DNA from: Bacteroidales bacterium
GTDB taxonomy: Bacteria > Bacteroidota > Bacteroidia > Bacteroidales > UBA7960
DNA length: 5,864 bases
Direction of reading: 5' to 3'
NCBI GenBank assembly: GCA_007128045.1
Contig: SKYG01000018.1
Coordinates: 1-5,864 of the forward strand
A program made the translations under genes and the position numbers. This document shows positions 1-4,776 of the stretch, one piece after another. How positions within the stretch are numbered: position 1 is the stretch's first letter; each line of letters opens with the position of its first letter. The notes beneath the pieces were generated by a model. It saw only the letters and a list, made by a program, of their open reading frames with translations. It was not told where the DNA came from and made no database searches.

Positions 1-970
1 CAAAGGCCTTTCCGGCAAAATAGGCAGCTTTGGCACTTTGCAGCATATCGCTATGCATCCCGTCGGTGCCAAGCATGATGCGGTCGCCCAGTCCTTCGCT
101 GTTGAAGTGACCGACATTATTGTTTAGGTTACTTTCCATGTTTTGCACCATCCAGCAAGGACTGTTTCTGAACAGTTCCCGTTCTACCATATCCAGGTGC
201 AGTCCGTGTACAAGTATGGTTTTTGGCGAGTTGAGTAATCCGGCATCATGCCATCGTTGCATCACCCTTTTTGAATACTGTTGCAGGCAATGCTCCTGGT
301 CGTACAGGTCTTCAGCTACATGCACATGAACACCAGCCTTATACGATTTCATAAGTTTTGCTGCCCTGCCCAGGGTGTCATCACCCACAGTAAAGGAAGC
401 GTGGAGGCCAACCAGTCCCTGCCTTTTTTTCAGATAGCGTATAGTTTCCTCCAACCCCTGCTTGCTACCCTTTTTCCCGTTTCGGTCTGTTACCTCATAG
501 CACAACAGGTGGCCAACGCCTACCTGTTCAAAAGCTTCAGCAATGATTTCCAGCGACCCCTCTATATGGTTTGGCGAGGCGTGGTGATCGATCACGAAGG
601 TACTCCCGGCTTTTGCCGCGGCCATTGCAGTGACCAGCGCGCTGTAGTAGATCATGTCTTCATCCAGACATTTATCGAGTGCCCACCATATGTATTGCAG
701 CTTCTCACGAAAGTTCCTGATTGGATTTTTTGGAGGTGGCATGCCGCGTACCAGGGCCGAATACACGTGGTGGTGGCCAATGGCAAAGGCTTTTGTCACC
801 AGCTTGCCACTGCAATCGAGCGTTTGGTGTCCGGAGGGCAATTCGATGGCCTTCCCCGGCGGCAACAAACGGATTCCTCCATTGATGCCTTCCTCAACAA
901 GGATATCGGCATGGGTAAACTCCAGGCTTTCCCAGTCGATATATGTGGCGTTTTTAAGTAGAATTGACAT
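1..970 (-). CDS. ssnA: SsnA-family aminohydrolase (amidohydrolase superfamily), 3' partial
   Basis: The frame is open from an ATG at 970 to the left edge, giving 323 residues without a stop; the family is about 440 long, so roughly the last quarter is missing. Metal-site motifs of a TIM-barrel amidohydrolase are present: GHHHVYS with H66 and H68, H190 in GLHASFT, H217 in HVHVAED, H255 in LVHGLH, and D303 in LGTDGMHSDM. Several blocks closely match E. coli SsnA as I recall it: WWALDKCLDED, VIDHHASP, CYEVTDRNG and AEDLYD. SsnA belongs with guanine deaminase and chlorohydrolase-type enzymes, acts in the cytosol, and is usually encoded beside selenium-dependent molybdenum hydroxylases; its natural substrate is not settled as far as I know. 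It lies 113 bp downstream of the Mo hydroxylase on the same strand. Another ATG at 975 is out of frame. There is no Shine-Dalgarno, only an A-rich leader. Family identity is secure; a role on a purine-derived intermediate is inferred. Confidence 0.93.
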   Translation of the reverse strand, partial: MSILLKNATYIDWESLEFTHADILVEEGINGGIRLLPPGKAIELPSGHQTLDCSGKLVTKAFAIGHHHVYSALVRGMPPPKNPIRNFREKLQYIWWALDKCLDEDMIYYSALVTAMAAAKAGSTFVIDHHASPNHIEGSLEIIAEAFEQVGVGHLLCYEVTDRNGKKGSKQGLEETIRYLKKRQGLVGLHASFTVGDDTLGRAAKLMKSYKAGVHVHVAEDLYDQEHCLQQYSKRVMQRWHDAGLLNSPKTILVHGLHLDMVERELFRNSPCWMVQNMESNLNNNVGHFNSEGLGDRIMLGTDGMHSDMLQSAKAAYFAGKAF

Positions 971-984
971 TGCATGATTTTTTT

Positions 985-1030
985 AACCGCAAAGATCGCA
1001 GTGTTATTCGCAGAGAGACGCGGAGAAAAA
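985..1030. repeat. Degenerate CGCAGAG-type intergenic repeat
   Basis: The + strand carries CGC at 988, 997, 1009 and 1019, each followed by A/G-rich sequence (CGCAAAGAT, CGCAGTG, CGCAGAGAGA, CGCGGAGAAA), a quasi-periodic repeat with 9-12 base spacing. It fills most of the space just upstream of the ssnA start. Similar imperfect CTCTGCG/CGCAGAG strings are, from memory, widespread between genes in environmental Bacteroidota, which suggests a dispersed element rather than a ssnA-specific site. The rest of the 971-1083 gap is A/T-rich and I see no convincing terminator hairpin or promoter in it. Confidence 0.55.
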
Positions 1031-1083
1031 ATTATTCTTTATACATTGCTGTTTACATAGTGATCCTTGATAGTTGGTTTTTA

Positions 1084-4017
1084 TTATTTAGGTTTATTTA
1101 CCGGTAGGCTGTACCTCATTTTGTTGTCATAAGCCGTCAGCGCGTTGACCACGGCTGCTGCGGTGGGCACCATGCCGATCTCTCCTATCCCTTTCGCTCC
1201 GTACGGCCCGTACTGGTCGGGTTCTTCGATGCCTATTACCTCCATGTCGGGCATCTCGTCGGCCCGGAGTATGCCGAGGTCTTTGAATTTGTGCGAGAGC
1301 GGCTTTCCCTCTTTAAGCGGCAGCTCTTCCTTCAGCGCGTAGCCCAGACCCATATGTATGGCCCCTTCTATCTGGCCTTCGAACAGCATGCGGTTCATGA
1401 TTCTGCCCGCATCGTGCGCTGCAACCACCTTGCTGATGCGGCCCTCATCATCCAGGATCACCACCTGAGTAGCATACCCATAGGCAAAATGTATCGTCGG
1501 ATCATCCACATCAGCTCCCGGCTTGCACGTCCAGTCGCACACATACTTTCCTTTGTACCTGCGGCCTGCCAGGTTTTCGATGATATTTCCCCAATAGGTC
1601 TTGCCCTGCACTTTTTCCGTATTCTGCATTCCAGATGTTATTACCTGATCTCCAGCGGGTGTTTCTACATTCTCCTTTTCAGATGGTTCTTTAGCACTAA
1701 TATGGTAAATATCTGAGCAAGACTCTTTTTTCTCTTCATGGGATGGGTGGGCAGCAACCACATTGTTTCCAGTCATCCCGGCGTCATGTGCGACGGTTTG
1801 TAAATCTGCCTTCAGCCTTTTCGCGGCATCGATAATGGCGTTACCTACCAGGGCGGTAGCCCTCGAGGAGGTGGTCATCCCCGTAGGGATGCCGGCAGAA
1901 GTATCAACTACCACTTCAATAAGCTCCGGGTCGATGCCCGTTTCCTGATGCAGCGTCTGTATGGCCATGGTATGCACGCCCTGTCCCATCTCGGTCCAGC
2001 CATGGTGTATCACCACCTTGCCCTCTGCGGCAAGCTCTATGATCACCTCACTGTCGTCGATCATGCCATTACCGACGCCGGTATTTTTTATCCCACAGGC
2101 GATCCCCGCAAAGCGGGCATTTGAGAAGGCGTCCTTCACCGCGAGCAGTGTCTTTTTCAGCCCTACACCCTGCAGCCGTTGTCCGGTAGCTGTGGTAGCC
2201 CCATCCTGCAGTGCGTTGTCGTACCTTACTTGCCAACGGTCGAAGCCCCCTTGCCGGCAGATGTCGTCGATGCAGCTTTCGATGGCGAAGGTGACTTGCG
2301 GCACGCCAAATCCGCGCATGGCCCCTGATGGGATGTTGTTGGTATACACGGTAACGGCTTCGATGTCTACTGCCGGTACGGTATAGGCTCCGGTGGCGTG
2401 GCCCACCACGCGTTCCATCACCTTGGTACCTACCGAGGCATAGGCTCCTGTGTCGCCAACAGCCCTGAGCTTCACCCCCGTGAGTTTACCATGCCTGTCG
2501 GCCGCCAGGGCGATATCCATCCATACCGGATGCCGTTTGGGATGCATAGCGATCGACTCCTGTCTGGTAAGGTGAACCTTTACAGGCTTCTTCAGCAGCC
2601 AGGCGCACAGTGCTGCATGGCCCTGCACGGTAAGGTCTTCCTTGCCGCCAAAGCCTCCACCATTCTGAACCTGCACCACCCTGACTTTTTCCTCAGCCAG
2701 TCCCAATAGTTTGGCCACCTGCCTGCGGTCGACATACACACCTTGTCCCTGGCTATACAGCAGCACCCCCTCACCTTCGGGCATGGCAATGGCCGTTTCG
2801 GTTTCCAGGAAGGCATGTTCAATACGCTGAGTCTCATAGATGCCCGACGACACATAGGCAGCCTCTTCGAAAGCCTTTTCCAGGGCACCAAAACGTATGC
2901 TGCAGGTCTCCAGCACATTGGAACGTCCTTCATGCACCCTGACCTGGTCTGTGATGGCATCATGCATATCGGTTACCGGCTCCAGAACATCATATCCGAT
3001 CTGTATCAGCGCTGCTGCTTTCCGTGCGATGTCTTCTGTTTCAGCCACTACAGCTGCCAGAACGTCGCCGACACAGTTGGTCGTCTGTCCTGTTTCGACC
3101 ATAAGTGGCCAATCCTGAAATATAAGTCCGACATATTGTTCTCCCGGGATATCTTTCGCCGTAAACACCCTAATCACTCCTTCCATGGCCTCTGCTACAG
3201 CGGTGTCGATGCGAAGCACCCTTGCCCGGGGGTGGTCGGTGAACCGGAGTGCCGCATGTCGCATGCCCGGGAAGTACATATCGTCGACAAAAGGCCTTTG
3301 ACCCAGGGCTGTTGCCTCTGCCAGGTATTTGGGATAGCGGCTGCCGATGCCGGCCTTGTAAAGCAGGGTACGATCATATCTACCCGAAGGCTTGGGATCA
3401 TTAGGGCTGTCATCAATAACATCCTGGTCTTGTGTGCCGGATGCCGCTGCCCTACCTGGTGTTTCTATCGCTGATTCAAGACCCTGTATGCCAGCATGAC
3501 CAAGGTTTTTGTCATCATGAGGCATCTGATTCTGAGTACCGACTTTACTTGTTGAGATGCCACGGTCGCTATCCAATGCCGCCTCGATGGCATCCACGAT
3601 CTTCACATAACCGGTACAGCGGCAGATGTTAGGTTTTACAAGCTTCACGATCTCCTGGCGGTCAGGGCGGCGGCCAGTATCGAACAGGTGTTTCACCCGC
3701 ATGATAAAGCCCGGCGAGCAGAAGCCACACTGTACGGCGCCCTTCTCAGCGAACATCCGGCCAAGTAAACGGCGCAGCTCTTCAGGAAGGCCCTCGGTGG
3801 TCAGCACCTCAGCCCCATCAAGATCACCCATTTTTGTGCGACATGCCAGCCTGGGCCGGCCATTCACCTCCACGGTACAGGCGCCACAGCTGCCTTCACC
3901 AGAGCAGCCGTCTTTGGGGGAGGTGATATGCTCATGCAACCGCAAATAGTTAAGAAGAGAAGTCCCGGCAGGGCCGTCCCAGATTCGTGCTTGTCCATTA
4001 ACCGTAAACTGATTCAT
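1084..4017 (-). CDS. Fused [2Fe-2S]/molybdopterin hydroxylase, selenium-dependent xanthine dehydrogenase type
   Basis: A complete 977-residue protein. Residues 1-75 form a plant-type ferredoxin domain with C38, C44, C47 and C59. Residues 80-150 form the helical second [2Fe-2S] domain, with CGFC at 97-100 and CRC at 132-134. A hydrophilic linker (150-220) leads to the a/b hammerhead domain (about 225-345) and then the molybdopterin-binding domains (about 375 to the end), with GGGFGGKE at 453-460, AMRGFG at 566-571, GWTEMGQG at 673-680 and GAKGIGEIG at 940-948. E946 matches the catalytic base of xanthine oxidase (bovine Glu1261), and E460 and R568 match the purine-contacting Glu802 and Arg880, which favours a purine substrate. 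There is no FAD domain. The small-plus-large fusion resembles the selenium-dependent xanthine dehydrogenase family and E. coli XdhD. The protein looks long for that family because of the linker and a hydrophilic insert at about 745-805. It starts 15 bp after hicB with no Shine-Dalgarno. The need for selenium cannot be read from this protein. Confidence 0.93.
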   Translation of the reverse strand: MNQFTVNGQARIWDGPAGTSLLNYLRLHEHITSPKDGCSGEGSCGACTVEVNGRPRLACRTKMGDLDGAEVLTTEGLPEELRRLLGRMFAEKGAVQCGFCSPGFIMRVKHLFDTGRRPDRQEIVKLVKPNICRCTGYVKIVDAIEAALDSDRGISTSKVGTQNQMPHDDKNLGHAGIQGLESAIETPGRAAASGTQDQDVIDDSPNDPKPSGRYDRTLLYKAGIGSRYPKYLAEATALGQRPFVDDMYFPGMRHAALRFTDHPRARVLRIDTAVAEAMEGVIRVFTAKDIPGEQYVGLIFQDWPLMVETGQTTNCVGDVLAAVVAETEDIARKAAALIQIGYDVLEPVTDMHDAITDQVRVHEGRSNVLETCSIRFGALEKAFEEAAYVSSGIYETQRIEHAFLETETAIAMPEGEGVLLYSQGQGVYVDRRQVAKLLGLAEEKVRVVQVQNGGGFGGKEDLTVQGHAALCAWLLKKPVKVHLTRQESIAMHPKRHPVWMDIALAADRHGKLTGVKLRAVGDTGAYASVGTKVMERVVGHATGAYTVPAVDIEAVTVYTNNIPSGAMRGFGVPQVTFAIESCIDDICRQGGFDRWQVRYDNALQDGATTATGQRLQGVGLKKTLLAVKDAFSNARFAGIACGIKNTGVGNGMIDDSEVIIELAAEGKVVIHHGWTEMGQGVHTMAIQTLHQETGIDPELIEVVVDTSAGIPTGMTTSSRATALVGNAIIDAAKRLKADLQTVAHDAGMTGNNVVAAHPSHEEKKESCSDIYHISAKEPSEKENVETPAGDQVITSGMQNTEKVQGKTYWGNIIENLAGRRYKGKYVCDWTCKPGADVDDPTIHFAYGYATQVVILDDEGRISKVVAAHDAGRIMNRMLFEGQIEGAIHMGLGYALKEELPLKEGKPLSHKFKDLGILRADEMPDMEVIGIEEPDQYGPYGAKGIGEIGMVPTAAAVVNALTAYDNKMRYSLPVNKPK

Positions 4018-4032
4018 CTGAACAATAGTACA

Positions 4033-4374
4033 TTAATCAATATCTTCCAACTCCTTTTGTAAAGCACGCTTAATAAGTTGATTCAGGGTAATGCCCTTCA
4101 TCTTGGCTGTATGGGCAGCTTTTTTATGTAATTCCGGACCAACCCTGATATTAAAAATTCCTTTGTATGATTTTTCAATAGGTTTACCCTCTGACTGACA
4201 ATCTTCTATATGCATATCAACCATATATTTGAAAGAAGACTCAAGCTCCGCCACCGATGATCCCTCAAATGTAACCAGGTCATCTATGCCAATTATCTTT
4301 CCATAAAAGAGACGATCCTCAGAGCTGAAATCAACAGTTCCAACAAATCCTTTGTATGCTATGACATTTTTCAT
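4033..4374 (-). CDS. hicB: HicB-family antitoxin
   Basis: A 113-residue antitoxin. The N-terminal half carries the HicB partial RNase-H-like fold signature: YKGFVGTVDFSSEDRLFYGKI, then GIDDLVTFEG and a VAELESSFKYMVD helix. The C-terminal half has a ribbon-helix-helix DNA-binding segment (about 72-110), beginning GIFNIRVGPELHKKAA and continuing KGITLNQLIKRAL. HicB proteins bind and neutralise their HicA toxin and usually repress their own promoter. The reading frame stays open to an ATG at 4482, but I chose 4374: MKNVIAYKG is the normal start of this subfamily, and the 36 extra residues are translated from a GC-rich palindrome with no family resemblance. There is no Shine-Dalgarno before 4374, only A/T-rich sequence. 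The gene sits 118 bp after hicA and 15 bp before the Mo hydroxylase, and is more A/T-rich than that gene. Confidence 0.9.
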   Translation of the reverse strand: MKNVIAYKGFVGTVDFSSEDRLFYGKIIGIDDLVTFEGSSVAELESSFKYMVDMHIEDCQSEGKPIEKSYKGIFNIRVGPELHKKAAHTAKMKGITLNQLIKRALQKELEDID

Positions 4375-4401
4375 GTGTTCATAATTTGTTTTAAATAGGT
4401 C

Positions 4402-4446
4402 ACATGGAACCGAGCCCTTCGCGAGCTCGGCGAAGCCAATCCATGT
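4402..4446. repeat. GC-rich nested palindrome between hicA and hicB
   Basis: The + strand has outer arms ACATGGA (4402-4408) and TCCATGT (4440-4446), a perfect 7-bp inverted repeat. Inside it, CCGAGC (4410-4415) pairs with GCTCGG (4425-4430) across a 9-base loop. A competing pair, CTTCGC (4417-4422) with GCGAAG (4430-4435), overlaps the inner stem, so only one of the two can form. The element is strikingly GC-rich within an A/T-rich gene pair. It could be a REP-like dispersed palindrome, or an RNA hairpin affecting hicB expression. There is no T-run after it on the transcribed strand, so it is not a standard intrinsic terminator. Confidence 0.6.
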
Positions 4447-4492
4447 TTGATCATTCTCCTGTGTGTGAACGATTGTGCACATGCTTATTTCA

Positions 4493-4741
4493 TCACAGTA
4501 AATGTTTATCCGTAAGTTCCCTTCTTATAAAAGCTAGCTGGTAATGCTTCAAGATATTTCCGGGATGGGGCTTGTGCAATTTTATTCTGTGTTTTGATGG
4601 TTTATTCACAAAAACAACCCTTGAACCGGATCCCTGTAATTCCTCATATCCAAAAAAGCCCAGGAGTCGCTTGAGCTCCTGATAGGTAAAGTCCTTAGGC
4701 TTTGATAGAAATCTTTTGATCAAAGTATCCTTAGTTCCCAT
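4493..4741 (-). CDS. hicA: HicA-family toxin (mRNA interferase fold)
   Basis: An 82-residue protein with the HicA layout: an N-terminal helix segment DFTYQELKRLLGFFGYEE (residues 17-34), the glycine/serine turn QGSGSRVVF (36-44), and the C-terminal block IKLHKPHPGNILKHYQL (53-69). HicA toxins have a double-stranded-RNA-binding-like fold and cleave mRNA, stopping growth until HicB binds them. In classical HicA the turn reads GSHxxF with a catalytic histidine; here it reads GSRVVF. I have seen this Arg form in a LHKPHPG-type subfamily, so it need not be inactive, but the catalytic residue is uncertain. The ATG at 4741 gives the usual MGTKDTLIKRF start. It follows the PLP enzyme by 31 bp on the same strand, so it may be co-transcribed or use its own promoter in that gap. 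Confidence 0.87.
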   Translation of the reverse strand: MGTKDTLIKRFLSKPKDFTYQELKRLLGFFGYEELQGSGSRVVFVNKPSKHRIKLHKPHPGNILKHYQLAFIRRELTDKHLL

Positions 4742-4757
4742 ACAAAAATAGGAATTT

Positions 4758-4776
4758 GTAACTAATTATCAGTTAC
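4758..4776. promoter_or_regulatory. Inverted repeat upstream of hicA, candidate operator
   Basis: Perfect 6-bp arms GTAACT (4758-4763) and AGTTAC (4771-4776) flank a 7-base A/T-rich centre, and the dyad overlaps the stop codon of the PLP enzyme. Ribbon-helix-helix HicB proteins commonly repress from such dyads just upstream of the toxin gene. On the minus strand TATTTTTG (4750-4743) matches the Bacteroidota -7 consensus TAnnTTTG, but it lies one base from the hicA ATG and I see no clear -33 TTG partner, so a promoter here is doubtful. No T-run follows, so an intrinsic terminator is less likely. Confidence 0.35.

Noticed and set aside
281..961. 226-codon open frame on the + strand
   Set aside because: It lies wholly antisense to the ssnA coding frame, has no recognisable domain and reads as cysteine/phenylalanine-rich shadow protein; the minus-strand frame has full amidohydrolase motifs.
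971..1083. Intrinsic terminator after the Mo hydroxylase
   Set aside because: There is a T-run on the minus strand (near 1024-1032), but no GC-rich hairpin immediately before it.
2592..2963. 123-codon minus-strand frame overlapping the hydroxylase
   Set aside because: It is an alternative frame inside the Mo hydroxylase, rich in Arg/Pro/Cys/Trp, without any recognisable domain.
2743..3474. 243-codon open frame on the + strand
   Set aside because: It is antisense to the hammerhead and Mo domains of the hydroxylase, whose motifs and length are intact; no family features in the shadow frame.
4410..4435. H-type pseudoknot formed by the two inner stems of the palindrome
   Set aside because: The stems interleave, but they share base 4430 and leave no connecting loop, so they are better read as mutually exclusive hairpins.
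4375..4482. N-terminal extension of HicB to an ATG at 4482
   Set aside because: HicB proteins of this type start at MKNV..YKG; the extra 36 residues come from the palindrome and gap sequence and show no family resemblance.
4743..4750. Bacteroidota -7 promoter element TATTTTTG for hicA
   Set aside because: It matches TAnnTTTG but is one base from the start codon, leaving no room for a transcription start upstream of the ATG, and a -33 element is not evident.
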